In this document: positions 12,230 through 25,000 of the stretch, in pieces
Layout: every line of letters starts with the position of its first letter
How positions within the stretch are numbered: position 1 is the stretch's first letter
Source of the DNA: Bugula neritina
Lineage: Eukaryota > Bryozoa > Gymnolaemata > Cheilostomatida > Bugulidae
NCBI GenBank assembly: GCA_964035545.1
Contig: OZ037767.1
Location: forward strand, 15,619,498 to 15,683,497
Length of the DNA stretch: 64,000 nt
Direction of reading: 5' to 3'
Notes under the pieces: model-generated
The model's input: the letters and a program-made list of their open reading frames with translations, nothing else
The model's database searches: none
What the model was told of the DNA's origin: nothing
Program-made: the position numbers and the translations under genes

Positions 12230-13690
12230 TCAATAAATAACAATAAAACTTTGGTAACCTAACGTCTACTGCCTAGGGCTGGTGAGGAATCAGGACATAA
12301 CGCACATGCTTGCTGTAAACATGTACGTGTTGCTATGGCTACTAATGATGATCTTATATTTGATATTTGTAGAAGACAACTCTCACAGGTATTAATAATT
12401 TGCCTTTTCTTCATTCAGCTCTTAAATTTTGCCTAGAAAAAAGAGAAGGCAAGGTGGCTCAACCAACGCTGTATTGAAATACTTGAAGAAATAACCTGTC
12501 TACATTACTAATGAGTGTTACATAACTGGAAGGTAGAGAAGCTTATATGTTTCACAACCAAACACAATTTCTCTAACTGATCTTTAGTTATAATGAGATT
12601 AAGTATAAGCAATGATCCTGATACTATTACGCCTTCCTGGTACAAGATATATAATATCTACAGGAACATCATTATAGTAGAAAAATGTACTATACAGTTT
12701 TACTTGTATTAAAATAGCAACTGAAGTATTGCATAGTCATATGTTTAGTAATCAGAGTTTAACTCTATTCAGATAGCTCAGCTTACATAGCTTCATATGG
12801 TCTACTGTAGTGCTGACTATCAACTGCTGCCTCTACAGTTCAGTCATCACCTGTACTGTACTATTTTATACATTTATATAATTAAATAAGAGAGAAGCGG
12901 TATAGGAGTTGTGTACTCTTTAGTTTATATGTTTCTATGGCAACATGTAATGTATGGAATAACAAAAGGCCATCATTTATATTATTGTAATGTGCATTAC
13001 TTTCTCCCTACCAGTTCCTCACCTCATAATATATATTACAGCTGATTCTAAGTCATGTATTTAGTTTGATGTTATCAATATAATATAGTAAAACTTAACT
13101 CCTTGTCACTGACCAATGTCTATATTGTAAATATAATATAGCAATGATAGTGCAGTTTAATAAACATTATAATATTTTTAGTACAAGTAGTTATTCCATA
13201 CTCTAGACATGTCTTGTTTGTTTCATAAAGAACACATCTAGTTATTTGTAAATGGAAAATTTTGAGATTTCTATTAGTATGAATGAGACTAATACAGTTT
13301 CATATATTCACTATAGCAGCCTAAAAATTATATAACTCTATATTACTAATTATCACAATCCAACTCTTGATATATAACAATCTACACGTACTACTCTATT
13401 AGTAGTTGTCAACACCTGCAGGATGGTCACATGACCACTGCTACCGCTCAGACAGCTTAATAAATGACAGAATAAGGAGAATGATGGCTGATCAGATGTA
13501 ATAACATAACTTATCAATTCACTTGAAATCTTAAATTCTGTTTGTTGAAAGTTATTTGCTTGTGTTTTGAACCTTGCTTTTTAAACATTATAACTATTGT
13601 AGTGTCCTTTATAATAAATAGTAAAATTTCATAAATTTGTTTTTATTTAGTTTGCTTACTGACACTCTGCTGCCAATTTGTTCATAGCTG
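12230..13690. other. Duplicated non-coding segment
   Basis: This stretch is almost identical to 59110-60590 and contains no convincing gene. It includes GAGTGTTACATAACTGG (about 12510), also present near 21610. Confidence 0.7.
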
Positions 13691-13778
13691 TTATAGTATA
13701 TATCAATTAGCAATTTCGCATCTACTGAAATCGCCACACTGCGTTTGTGTTGTCACATATTGTTGTAATTCGCACAAT

Positions 13779-14088
13779 TGCTATGATTTTCAGAATTAGG
13801 GTTGATATGCAATCCAGAGAGTTTATTTACTTGCTAGAGAACTTCACCAGAATAAGTCGAGTGAAACGAGTATATATTTTACACACAAGAACACATTACA
13901 AAAACTATACAAATACATTCGGTAATTCTACACATCTAGATCATTCAGCACTCTAACTTCAACTAACTAACAGCGGGAAAACTAACTACTGCTACTAACT
14001 ATAAAAGCCGCTAATCGGCTGTCCATTGTTCCGGGTCAATTACGTGACCCTGTGTAATTTGCTGCTGGTAGCTCTACGAGCCACCACA
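13779..14088 (-). repeat. 3' LTR of gypsy copy A
   Basis: 310 bp, over 90 % identical by eye to 19495-19807 and 61049-61360. On the minus strand it starts TGTGGTGGCTCG and ends near CTGAAAATCATAGCA. Confidence 0.85.
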
Positions 14089-14497
14089 CTGCCTCCACCA
14101 GCAGAAAGCCCTCTTTCTGATACAAAAAAAATATTTCATAATTAACCGCATACATCAGTAGACCAAAAAGAAAAAAACATAACATATATATAAATACACA
14201 ATAACAGACAGAGTCATTATAACAGCATGCCACATACAATTGGCCAGCTATAGAGAAGGAATACTGGCTAGTTGTAGTATTGGACAAGAGGTCAAGCTGT
14301 CGAGCTGTCAAGCATTTGCATGATAGTCTTGGGTCCCAAGAGGATGAGGCTTGCGAATCATTCCGGGCAGAAGAACCAGAGTCAGTGTTTGTCAAGCCGA
14401 TGTTTGGCCTGGCGGGCACGTAGCTTTCTCTTAATCCGACCAACGGAACCTTTTAACTGATAAAGTCCCGTCAAGGTACTAAGCAGATCCGGTAAAC

Positions 14498-15184
14498 TCA
14501 GCCTGAAGCCGGAGGAGACGTTCCTCTACGGTGGCCAAGCGGGCGGGGTCTGGGGAGGGCGTCCGTCTTCGACGAGGGGGGACTTGGAGACCGGGTCCGC
14601 CTTCTAGTTGGAGGAGGGGAGACTTCTTCTTCCTCAGGGTAAGCGAACTCTTCGGGGGTACACACAATCTGAGGGCGTTCGGACATCAACGGGGATTGTT
14701 GCCTGGCATAGTCTAGTACATGTTGAAAGCCCGAAGTCAGGACTGCCAACAACATTGCCTTCTTTACTAAGGGTCGTATCAGGGTCAGGAATTCTGGGTA
14801 GAGTTTAGCATCTACCACGTAATTCTCTCTGGAGAAACAGCCCGCCGCCCGGTGTCTAGTGACGGGGTAGGGGTAGACATCATTATATCCGCAGGGGCAG
14901 AATGTGAGTAATAGGTGGGCGTTGACATGCAGCTTCAGGAAGCGGTGAGAGGCACACTCTTCGCCACAAATCTGGCACCACGTCCTTCCTTTGGATCCCC
15001 AGGCTGTTTCTATCTGCTCCTCTGTTTCCGGAGACACCCACCGCCAGCGGCGGCACAGTGGCTCAGGCCGGTCACCATTGGTGTACTCCTCAGGATGCGG
15101 AGCGGGACGTGCTCTATCTCGTACCCTGGTTGTAACGGGTCGAGTGTAACTTGAAAGAGTTTCAACAGCGTTAGTATAATACAC
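14498..15184 (-). CDS. Accessory 3' ORF of gypsy element with zinc-finger-like motif
   Basis: A 228-codon open frame lies between integrase and the 3' LTR. Residues about 70-91 carry C-Q-I-C-G-E-E-C-A-S-H-R-F-L-K-L-H-V-N-A-H, which fits a C2H2-like zinc finger. More Cys/His residues follow (C-P-C-G-Y-N-D, then R-H-R-A-A-G-C). The C-terminus is rich in glutamate, proline and arginine-serine. The copy at 61.8-62.5 kb encodes the same protein but has one stop codon at about 62302. The start is uncertain, since the recorded first codon is not necessarily an AUG. A role in RNA or DNA binding is plausible, but no family was recognised. Confidence 0.55.
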   Translation of the reverse strand: MYYTNAVETLSSYTRPVTTRVRDRARPAPHPEEYTNGDRPEPLCRRWRWVSPETEEQIETAWGSKGRTWCQICGEECASHRFLKLHVNAHLLLTFCPCGYNDVYPYPVTRHRAAGCFSRENYVVDAKLYPEFLTLIRPLVKKAMLLAVLTSGFQHVLDYARQQSPLMSERPQIVCTPEEFAYPEEEEVSPPPTRRRTRSPSPPSSKTDALPRPRPLGHRRGTSPPASG

Positions 15185-15408
15185 TGCAGTGTTGCCGGCT
15201 TGGACAGCCTGGCAACATCTCGTTCAGTTAACACTCGTAGAGATTTATGGTAGTGAATAGTTGGATAGAACACATATTGCAATGAGATTGCAAAATCTCT
15301 AAGTCAAACTGAGTTCTTACCACAGTAGTTCACTAACCTATCTCCAGCTCATTTGACTCGGTGAGTCGGGGCTGAGTGATGCAATCTAGTTTCCATATCA
15401 AGATATAG

Positions 15409-15630
15409 TTAACTCACCCCACGATCCGTTGTCGTAAGACATACTGAATTTGTGAAAAGGTTTGGACTATTGACTAGGAACACGTCTACTCTTGACTGCA
15501 TTAGCATACGAAAAGATCGAGCAACGTGGTTGGGGTGCGTGACTAAGACTTTGCGCACCCGGCGGATGAATTTTGTTTCTAATTCCGCCGATACAAAAGT
15601 TGATATTTCCGTAGTGTTGACAACTCCCAC
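15409..15630 (-). CDS. Short ORF between integrase remnant and accessory ORF of gypsy copy A
   Basis: This 73-codon frame contains V-L-V-T-H-P-N-H-V-A-R-S-F and is nearly identical at 62696-62917 in copy B. It overlaps the tail of the integrase frame in copy B, so it may be a shadow of pol or a short spliced product. The low divergence between copies gives no test of coding constraint. Confidence 0.25.
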   Translation of the reverse strand: MGVVNTTEISTFVSAELETKFIRRVRKVLVTHPNHVARSFRMLMQSRVDVFLVNSPNLFTNSVCLTTTDRGVS

Positions 15631-15689
15631 AATTGCTCGATACTTTTCTCGTATGGTTTTTCCCTAGACTATTGGTTATTGCGCTCCAC

Positions 15690-18260
15690 CACTCCTTTAC
15701 CTTGGGGATGGTAAGGGGTGGTCCTGCTCTGATTTACTCCCCAGAGGCGGCAAAGGTCGCTCATAAGTTGGGACTAAAACTGAGCGCCATGATCAAAGTG
15801 TATCTGTTCGGGGAGCCCGAAATAACAGAATACATGTTGGTCTAGTGCCCTGGCCACTATTGGGGCTGACGCATCTGGGATAGCCAGAGCGTCTGCCCAC
15901 CTAGTAAAGTGGTCGGTCAATACCAAGATCCAACTATTGCCTCTGGGGGTTAAGGGCATGGGTCTGACCAGGTCGACAGCTACTACTTGTCACGGCCTGC
16001 CAGCATATAGTCTCCGCCGTCCCGCTTCACCAGGGAGACGGCCATGCTTGCTGGCCTGGCAGATTTCTTACTGTTTTACTCTGAGCCGGACATCTCGCCC
16101 CAGTTTAGGCCAATACCACCGGAGTTGTAGTTTAGAGATCACTCTCTTGACCCCTGCGTGGGCCTGTTTGTGAGCATCCCAGATTAACTCCCGGCGTTTG
16201 GCGCTGGGGCAAACCACCCTCTTCCTCTCCGGGTGTCTGCCGTTGGCAGCTAGAGAAATGGTCAGTAGACCATCGTGCCTGATCCTCAGCGAGTCCCAAC
16301 GCTGGCAGAGTAGCCGGAACTCGGCGCATCCCTGCCGTATGCGTTCCTTGCTGGGTCGACGCCCGTTCTTTTTGGCCCAATATATGTCTGCCACTACCCC
16401 AGGCAGCTCTTCCTGGAGCTTCTTCAGCTCCCGGACATTATCGGCCAAAACAGGATTGGCTCGGAGGTTTTGTACAACCTCCGGGAACTCGTCAACCTCT
16501 TGCCTGAGGTGACCTTGGTCCCAGTCAAACTGTGCTCCGTGGTGAGCCAGTGTCTCTAATTCACATCGCGGGGGACCTCCGTCCCTCCTCTCGATGTTGA
16601 GACACTGTTTGCAACCTCCATCGGGTCGGCGGCTCAAACCATCCGCATTGCTGTGTCTCTTGCCTGGTAGATGTTCGATAAGGTACGAGAACTCAGCTAG
16701 GATTTCGAGCCACCGGGCGACCTGACTGGAGGGTTCCGCTCTCTTGCACAACTAGATCAGAGAGGCATGGTCCGTACACAGCCGGAACTTCCTGCCGTAT
16801 AGGTATGGTCTGAAGTGCTTCATTGACTTGAATACTGCCAGCAGCTCCTTGCGGGTAGTGCAGTGATTTCGTTCAGTGGGTGAGAGGGACTTACTGTAGT
16901 AGGCTACAACTACCTCTCGGCCTTCCTGCACTTGAGACAGCACAGCACCAACGTTCTGGTCACTGGCGTCAGTGTCGAGGATGTATTCGGGGTCTGAGTA
17001 GGCCAAGAAAGGTGCCGTCAGTAGGCAACCATTGAGGCGGTCGAACGCTCCTTGCTCGACCGGGGTCCACTGCCACGTCACTCCTTTTGCAGTGAGCCGG
17101 TTTAACGGCTGTGCTATGCTCGCAAAGTCTGGTATGTATTGCCTGTAATACCCTACCAGCCCCAAGAAAGCCCGAAGTCCGGTCAAGTCTTGGGGGGTGA
17201 CCTAGTCTTTCATCGCCCGTACCTTTTCGGGATCCGTTGCCACGCCGTTTCGACCGACAGCGTGCCCCAGGTACTTGACCTCCGGCTGCAATAGAGCGCA
17301 CTTGGAAGGTTTGAGCTTAAGACCTGCACCTCGGAGACTCTCGAAGACTTCCCACAGACGACTGACGGGTGTCTCGAAGTCTGGGGAAATCACGATGACA
17401 TCATCGAGGTAAATCAGCAGTGTCTTTCAATGGAGCCCGCTGAGGACTTGCTCCATCAGCCTCTGGAAAGTGGCTGGGGCGGAAGTTAACCCGAAAGGCA
17501 ACACCTGCTACTCCCACAAACCGTCCCGTGTGACAAACGCCGCCTTCTCCTGGGCGTCGGGACTCAGAAGAACTTGCCAGTAACCGCTCAACAAGTCTAG
17601 CGTACTGAAGTACTTGCTGCTGGCTAAGGCGTCCAATGACTCGTCAATACGAGGTAGGGGGTAGGCGTCCTGTATGGTTACGCTATTGAGCTTGCGGTAA
17701 TCTACACAGAACCACCAACTGCCGTCTTTCTTCCGGACCAGTACGACCGGCGAGCTCCACGCACTATGGGCGGGCTCGATGAGGCCGCGGTCCAAAAGAT
17801 TCCGGACTTGTCGGCTAACCTCCTTCTCTTTTTCCGGCTCCAGCCTGTGCGTGGGTTGCCGGATAGGGACCGTCTCCGCAGTCAGTGGTATTTCAGGTCT
17901 GACAACTCCAGTCAGTCCCACGTCATTATCTCCGCTGCTGAACACATCCCCGTGGTCGCATAGCAACTTCGCCATGGCTTGGCATTCCTTGAGCTGACTG
18001 ACGATAAATGTCTCTTGGATTGTTTGATCACGGACGCGTCCCGTCAGCTCAAATATACCGTAGAAGGAAAGACCCGACCCGTCAGCCAGGGTGCCATACT
18101 CCCCCTCGCACGGTTCCATCTCGCCCCTGACCCTAGCACTGAGGATATCGAATAGTTGGCTACTTATGAGGTGCGTGGTACAGCCCGAATCAATTAGGAA
18201 AGTAACAGCTTTGCCTTCCAATTTGCCGGGCAAGAAATAGCTGTTTCCATGGGGCTGCAC
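15690..18260 (-). pseudogene. pol: Gypsy pol (protease, RT, RNase H, integrase), copy A, many stops
   Basis: In order on the minus strand: retropepsin with D-S-G-C-T-T-H-L-I-S (about 18180-18210); RT with V-D-Y-R-K-L-N-S and the catalytic Y-L-D-D (about 17400); RNase H with D-T-D-A-S (about 16975) and T-D-H-A-S (about 16765); integrase zinc-binding region; and integrase core with V-D-L-V and D-H-F-T-R-W. In-frame stops sit at 17508-17510, 17427-17429, 17202-17204, 16752-16754, 16068-16070, 15990-15992 and 15774-15776. Five of these replace positions where the family has tryptophan. The integrase C-terminus is deleted. The product would have copied and integrated the element; this copy cannot. 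Confidence 0.85.
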
Positions 18261-18348
18261 CTGAACTCTCTCTTCGTGCCTGGCTCTCGCAGAGAGTACC
18301 TCCCTCGTTTGGTGCAGAGGCTAGGTTTCCGGCTATCTTCGCTGGCTC

Positions 18349-19461
18349 TCATCCAGATTCTTGGGCCGGTAGCCCGTCGAATCGATTGTGGAGGTGCATA
18401 GAGAAGGTAGCGGCAGGGCGGGGCCTCTTGCTGGTCCGTCGTGGCTGTTGCCACCCTCGGTTGTCAGCACGTGGTACCCGTCTGGGTGACCTACGTTTCT
18501 TTTTCCCTGGGCGTTTCATCGTCAACTCGCAGGAGGTGGGAACATCTGCGGGCCGCGGTAGTTTAACCCCGGAGTTAGGAAGGGACAGTACCTGCGGAAG
18601 TGTCCTTGATTTTCGCATTCCCAGCAAAAACTGACTGTTTCCCCCGGTGGCGGCGCCGGTGGCCGTACTGGCTCAGGGGCGGTGCCTACTGGGGTTTGGG
18701 ATATCAGTGTTGCTATCAGTTTGGCCAGCATGTCGGTCAGTTGAGTGACTTTCGATGCTGCCGCTAACTGGGCCACGGCAGCCGTCGCGGAGGATTCCTC
18801 CTCTCGCACCGCTGCTGTGTCCGCGCGGTCTACCTCCACTTGACGGGAGCTCCCGGGACTTTTATGCATCTGGTTTGCCACGAGATAAGCTTACCCCTCT
18901 GTCAGGGCATCTTCAACGGTGGTGATTCCCCTAGCTAGAAACTGGTGGTGGAGACCCAGATCGTTGACAGATTGTATAAAGGCGTCAAGGGTATACCTCT
19001 CACGGTTGGCTCGAGGCAAATCGCTGTACGCGATCTGTGCCAGCTTCATGACCGTGGCGGCATGTTCCTGTAGCGGGGTGTGAAGATCACGCCGCAGCCT
19101 CTGTAGTCGGGCCCGGGCATCTGTAGCAGAGATGCTGAAGCGGGCCCGCGGAGAAGCAAAGATACTCTCGATGTCTGCGCCTAGCCCATAGGGCTTGGCT
19201 TTGTCCATCAATGACATTCTGAGCTTCAGCAGGGCCACCCTAGGGGGCCACTGGGCGACGGTCCATTACGTCGCTAACCTCTTGGATGATTTGCTCTACC
19301 TCTTCTTCGCCCGTGAAGGTGGGCGCTTTTAACCGGTAGCGGTCCTCAGTCAGTTCTGGCGGAACCCTTCGCTCTTCTACCACATGATTTACAGGCATAG
19401 CATTGTCTCTACGCTCACCTTCTGCTGCCGGTGGTTGCATTCCAGCGTTTTCAGTCTCCAT
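18349..19461 (-). pseudogene. gag: Gypsy gag, copy A, with frameshift and stop
   Basis: Fragments in neighbouring frames together form one Gag: an N-terminal P-T-F-T-G-E-E-E segment (about 19310), a capsid-like helical region with L-Q-R-L-R-R-D (about 19090), and a zinc knuckle C-W-E-C-E-N-Q-G-H-F-R-R-Y-C (about 18590-18630). The frame shifts near 19240-19260 and a TAA interrupts it near 18890. It is homologous to the intact Gag at 2704-3477. Confidence 0.75.
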
Positions 19462-19494
19462 CTTGGATGTGCACTATCCCACCGCTGCCACCAC

Positions 19495-19807
19495 TGTTAT
19501 GATTTTCAGAATTAGGGTTGATATGCAATCCAGAGAGTCTATTTACTTGCTAGAGAACTTCACCAGGATAAGTCGAGTGAAACGAGTATATATTTTACAC
19601 ACAAGAACACATTACAAAAACTATACAAATTATACATTCGGTAATTCTATACATCTAGATCATTCAGCACTCTAACTTCGACTAACTAACAGCGGGAAAA
19701 CTAACTACTGCTACTAACTATAAAAGCCGCTAATGGGCTGTCCATTGTTCCGGGTCAATTACGTGACCCTGTGTAATTCGCTGCTGGTAGCTCCACGAGC
19801 CACCACA
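19495..19807 (-). repeat. 5' LTR of gypsy copy A
   Basis: 313 bp, matching 13779-14088. The adjoining tract at 19470-19494 resembles a primer-binding site (GGTGGCAGCGGTGGGA on the minus strand), and the same tract follows the LTR of the 3.6-kb element. Confidence 0.85.
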
Positions 19808-20092
19808 ACATTATAACTTTCCTAATCTATACAATTATGTTGAATATTTCAATTATTATAAAACAAGCATTTTATCAACTTATTTTATGTACTTTTTTGT
19901 GTTTAATTTGCTCTTATTCTATCATATTTTAACCATCTTGTTTTGTAAAAATTGTAGTTTCACGGTGTAAACGGTGTAAATGGTGTGAACAGTGTGAATA
20001 AAATAAACTATCTACACTAAAACATACACCCGTATGGAACTTTCATATCAACCTAGGAGGGCAGTTACAACTATTCAATGCTAGGTTTTAAT

Positions 20093-20824
20093 CACCAGCT
20101 TTCCATGGATCGATTTGAGAAATATGCTCAGAGCAATCGTTTTTCCGTGCCAATGTCAGATCGATCTTTCAGAGTTGTCTCCTCTTAAGTTAAGGGTTTT
20201 TTGATAGTATAATATTTTGTTCGCCTATTTGAGTGATTAAAGCTACTTACTATTGTTGAAAACAAGATTGTTATGATCTAAAATTTATTCCCATGTATAA
20301 ACTATACGCAGCAAAGCTTTTAGTGTAAAGCAATTTGGCCAATTTAAAATGAGTAATTTTAATTTCTTAGCTTGACAGCTTATATAAAATTGATAGCTGT
20401 TTTGCAGATTATCAATAAACTTACAGAACTGTTAGGCCTAAAATTACACAGCAAACGGCTAATGAAACTAAGTTTTAATAGTCTTTAAAATTCAATTTAA
20501 ATGCTCCCATATTTTTTACCTTCTACTGCATATAATCGAGCTTTACTAATCATTGTACTAAAAGTCAAAGTTTTGGCATCCGAAAAGGTGGCTATCATAA
20601 TTATTTAATACTTTGCTTAGTAATTATCAATAAGTTATCATTTTTATTAGCAGACAACATTGTAGCAACCAGTCTTTTTCTACTTCTCAGATAGAGCTGG
20701 CGTCTTTCCATGGTCTTATTGCCTTGAGATCGATCTGAGTTTGATCTCCATAGACCGACCAGCTCAGAACGACTGAGATCGATCTTTGGCATCTTTCCAT
20801 GGATCGATCCATGGAAAGCTGGTG
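20093..20824. mobile_element. Non-autonomous TIR element (MITE), AAT-flanked
   Basis: Terminal inverted repeats CACCAGCTTTCCATGGATCG and its complement close the element, with AAT directly outside on both sides. Further CCATGGATCGAT motifs occur inside near the right end. No transposase frame is present. A partial copy of its right half lies in the first intron of the TRIM-like gene (about 23185-23430). Confidence 0.7.
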
Positions 20825-20827
20825 AAT

Positions 20828-22066
20828 GACAGAAGTGAAATATTCCTGAGTACACATTTAATCAAAGAGAGTGTCAATAATAGTTACTGCATGTATACTT
20901 TGCTCCTGGTAAGTTGATTGGAATAATTTACATTATAGTTCTTTGTACTTAAGTGATGGAAAATTTTTATCTAGAGAGCAACCCTGATTGAAAACTGAAA
21001 TTATCTAAAGAGTGTTACTTCAAGTACCATACAAATATTATTAGTAGGTTGGCATTTCTTATCTTACCTTATGTGTGTTTAATATAAATATAAAACTTGA
21101 GATAAACATTCTCATGTGATATAATGTAGTCTGGAGTTATATCACATGACTGGACTATTTCTTCTAGAGTTAGGGTGGGTTACCTGACAGCCCACACATA
21201 TATAACCTACACTATAACACATGATGTAGGAACACTGGCACAGCTGAGGCTAGGCTGACTAATAATTATACTAAGTATGTTTTGTGTATAGAAAGAGAAT
21301 ACTGGCTAGTGGCTACAAAATATGGAGTAATTTTATTCACTGATAGACTAACTGTTTGATATTACATAAAGAAAGAGAATTATAGATGAAATAGAAAATA
21401 TTCTTTAAACAATATTATGTTTATTAAAATTAAATGGAAGTGTTTACATTTTATTCCATATAATAAAACAGGAGTATTGCCATTCTGCAAACATTACTTT
21501 GTGAATTATTCAGCTGTAAATCTACAGGTATTAGAACTAAACGGTTTAGAATTGATAAATTTAAGAAAGGGCAAGAAATACCTGAAGAAACAATTCCTCT
21601 ACAATACTAATGAGTGTTACATAACTGGGAGATAGGGATACTAGAGTCTGCAATTGATTTACTACTAGAATTAAGTGGAAAGAATGATATGTAAATAAGG
21701 CTCAATATTTTATTATATTTATTCATACAGCAACTGCCATTGTAGTTCCCTAAACCAAACATGACTGGTTACTGTATATCACGTGACTCAGCAGATACCC
21801 GCCCATTCTGCTGTAACATTATAACATAATTATGCACAGTCATTCGTTAGTTGACTGAAAAGGGCTACACACTGATAACTCGCAGGTTGGTATATCATTT
21901 ATATACAAGTTTGGTTTATCAATAGTTGGCAACCAGTTTGCAAGCTATAAAATATTTTAAATTATTAAAACCTTGCTCAACATAAGATTGCTTATAATAG
22001 TGATTACATAATAATTCCAATATCAACAACTGTTTCTTTAAAGCTTTTGCAAACCATATAATCATA
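20828..22066. other. Intergenic DNA upstream of TRIM-like gene
   Basis: No convincing coding region. Sequence at 21560-21630 resembles 12470-12530, so part of it is repetitive. The TRIM-like promoter presumably lies here, but I see no clear TATA box. Confidence 0.45.
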
Positions 22067-25000
22067 ATGGCTGAGAATGAGTCAAGAACCGTGAAAAAAA
22101 GACTAAACAACTCGTATCGCTGTGGGTACTGCTCGCAGTACTTCAACAAACTTGAAGATCCCAGAACTCTGCCCTGTCTGCATGTGTACTGCATGAGATG
22201 TTTGAAGACTGACATCGGTGGTAGGAAGGATCATATCAGATGTGCCTATTGTAGGTGAGTTACAGTAAATAACACAATATATTGTGTCATAGGCTTGCAT
22301 ATGATTTTCTCACCATCATCTACACAGGATAGTTAAGGGCAACCTTTTAGCTGCAACTGCCTTGCTGAGGTTTGCATTGTAATCATATAAGAATTCAGTA
22401 CCAGTAAAATAAAATCTCACCTAATTGTGCTAGAGTCAAAATTTAAAAACTATGTTGTAGATCTTCTTTTTCTCCAGTGTAATTCTTTTGGAAATTTCAA
22501 TTTTTCATTTTTTTTTGGGAAGTTATAGACAAAATACTGCCGAATTTTGGCCAATTTTGCCTGAAAAGCTGACTTTTCAGTACCAGTAAAATATCTCAGC
22601 AGCAAAGCATGATATCTGAATAAAAATTGCACTGCTGGAATCCTGAGATATTTCTCCAGTGTAAATTTTTTTCTTTTTTCAATAACTCTGCTAGATTGCT
22701 CATAAATTGGTGATTTATACACTGAAAATGCCATATTTTCTCATAAGAAACTAGCAGCGCTCAGCGCTTCACGCTTCACTGAGCACGTAGGGATGAGAAG
22801 ATATTGGCGCGTACATGCTAATTACAGGCTAGCTAGCTGGCAGGCTATAATGAATAACTTGCTTTGTACTTTGTTTATGTAGCACCAATAATGGAATGTT
22901 GATAGATAACGCAGCCCTAACGAAGGTTGCTGCTTATTGGTTGTAGTTTAATCTTAGGCTAAACAATTACAAGTAGGCAACACGCATGCCACCCGCAGAG
23001 CAAGATTATTCAAGAACCCGAACTACATTTTGAGAGAAATTTATGATAATTATTCTTAGTGAGGATGCCCTTAACTATCCTGTGTAGGAGTTGTCTGATC
23101 TATTTCTATGAAAAGCTAAAAATACTGTATATTCTATGTGAACTCTGGTTACTAACTTGTGGATAAGGATAGTATTTTAACTAATTATTTAAATTCAATT
23201 TAAATGCTCCCACTTTTTGTACCTTCTACCCTCTATAATTTTATATAATTGAGTTTTGTTAATCATTGTAATTGAAGTCAAAGTTTTGGCATCTGAAAAG
23301 GTGTCTATTATTAAGTACTTTGCTTAGTAATTAACAATAAGTTCTCACTTTTATTAGCAGACAAAGTTTTAGCGAACAGTCTTTTTCTACTTCTCAGATA
23401 TATCTTGTATCTTTTCATGGATCGATCGATTTGAGACAGTGATTGTGTAATAGCCTGTGGTCTATATAATGAATGTGTGTTGATGAGTGATGAGTATCTA
23501 TTTGAGTATTTGTCAAGGACATAGCTGTGTGTGTGGATGGAGTATTTCATTACTTGAGACATCATATTATATTAGACTTCCTGGTATACTAAACAGAGAT
23601 AACACACTGAATAATATATTTTAGGAAAGATCACTATGACATAACAGACCCCACTACTCTACCTGTCGCAAAGCATGGAGACCCGCTGGAATATAAATCT
23701 CCACCCAAACCTGCACCCATGCCTTGCGATGTTTGTAAAGATGGAACAGAAGCTGCCACATTCTGTGTGGAGAGTCAAAAGAGGTTGTGTCAGCAGCATC
23801 AAGAAGTGAGTCTTTCTTATATCATGTCTCAAGATTGGTTACTAAACCAGTTCTGGTTTGTATGTAGAATATTATTGAAAAGAAATGTCAAGTCTGTGTG
23901 ACTTTTTATACTAAACACACGGTTTCACAGTGCAGTGAGTCAACTATGACAGACTTGTGGGTGAAAATACAACCAACTAAACTGTTGACCTTTATTATAC
24001 AGACTCACAGAGAGCTGATGGGAGATAGACATCAGTTTATTGACATTGAGGTCTACAGAACTTCTCCCCAAAGATATACTACAACTGAATGTGAACATCA
24101 TAAACAGGAACAGCTGACAGAAGTGTGTTCCAAGTGTCACCAGATATTCTGTATGAGATGTGATATGAGGACTGGCTGTAAAGATAAGACAGGTATTTAC
24201 TTGGTGTTTTCGCTTTCGTGAAAAGAAACTGAGAATTATTACAAAAACATGTTATCTATTATTTTATTATTAAAATGAGTTATGTAACAGCAAAAGAGGA
24301 AGTAAGTTTTTCAGACTGAGTTGATATAAATATTGAAATTGGATTTCGTGTAAAAAGTTGTAATAAACATGCTAACGGCTGGAGGTATTTTTCAGCATTA
24401 AGGTTTGTGTGAGACGGAAGTGGATATATAGTGCAGGAGTTTATATTCTCACTGTTATGTTGAATATTTAGTATATTTCATCTTTCAAGTGTTTGTTTCC
24501 TTAATAAGATGGTATAGGAATAGCTTTAACTCAGTGGTTTCCAATCTTTTTCATATCATTCCCCTTTTTATAGGTGTGTTTTATTGAGTTTCTCCATTTG
24601 CAAGATGAACACTAAATTAAATTTATAAAGAAACTCTGGGACAGGTTCTTTTCAATTAGTAATTTATTGAGTGTAGGAAAAGGCACTTTGGTTTTGACAT
24701 GGACCAGTGTCTGCCACAACTTCAGTTTAGCTTTGAAAGCATTGATACTGCTATTAAGGCAGTGAGTTGATGATTATATATTCATTCATTTTAGGTTCAG
24801 ATTTTTTTAGTGGAACAAATATATTTACTATAGGTATGCAGTAAATTGTTTATAGAGATCAGTTCGACTGGCAGCAAAATTTTCCTGCTGGTTTTTGCTT
24901 TAAAGAAACTTTTTAACCTCCATTCGTAGTAGGACAGGTATCAGCTAGGGTAGAGTGAATATTAGACACATGGATGTATATAGAAGTAAACTTAGATTAT

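Larger units (their letters stand above)
9087..12230 (+). repeat. Small-gene repeat unit, copy 1
   Basis: This segment is repeated at about 48690-51615 and 55850-59110. Each copy begins and ends with a direct repeat of about 250-320 bp that includes TCACACCAGGAAAAA, TATAATTACTGACCAATC and GAAACTCAGAAAGCC. The two direct repeats start about 2.8 kb apart. Between them lies a three-exon gene (10423-11383 here) with its own promoter. The internal gene keeps its introns, so the unit did not spread by reverse transcription of a spliced mRNA. It may be a remnant of tandem duplication or a non-autonomous element. Flanking sequence to the right (12230-13690) is nearly identical to 59110-60590. Confidence 0.75.
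13779..19807 (-). mobile_element. Ty3/gypsy-type LTR retrotransposon, copy A (decayed, internally deleted)
   Basis: The element is flanked by two LTRs (13779-14088 and 19495-19807) that read TG...CA on the minus strand. The flanking pentamers ACAAT and ACATT could be a mutated 5-bp duplication. Order on the minus strand: 5' LTR, primer-binding-like tract, gag, protease, reverse transcriptase, RNase H, integrase, accessory zinc-finger ORF, 3' LTR. The pol frame carries many stops. Compared with copy B (61049 onward), about 0.9 kb covering the integrase C-terminus is missing at about 15670. The same flanking sequence precedes the LTR in copy B, so both derive from one insertion later duplicated. 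Confidence 0.9.

Noticed and set aside
14915-15154. Plus-strand 79-codon frame, also at 62202-62441
   Set aside because: It is conserved between copies only because both are recent duplicates, and is antisense to the accessory ORF.
22450-22734. 94-codon minus-strand frame in TRIM intron 1
   Set aside because: It lies within the TA-flanked non-coding element and has no transposase features.
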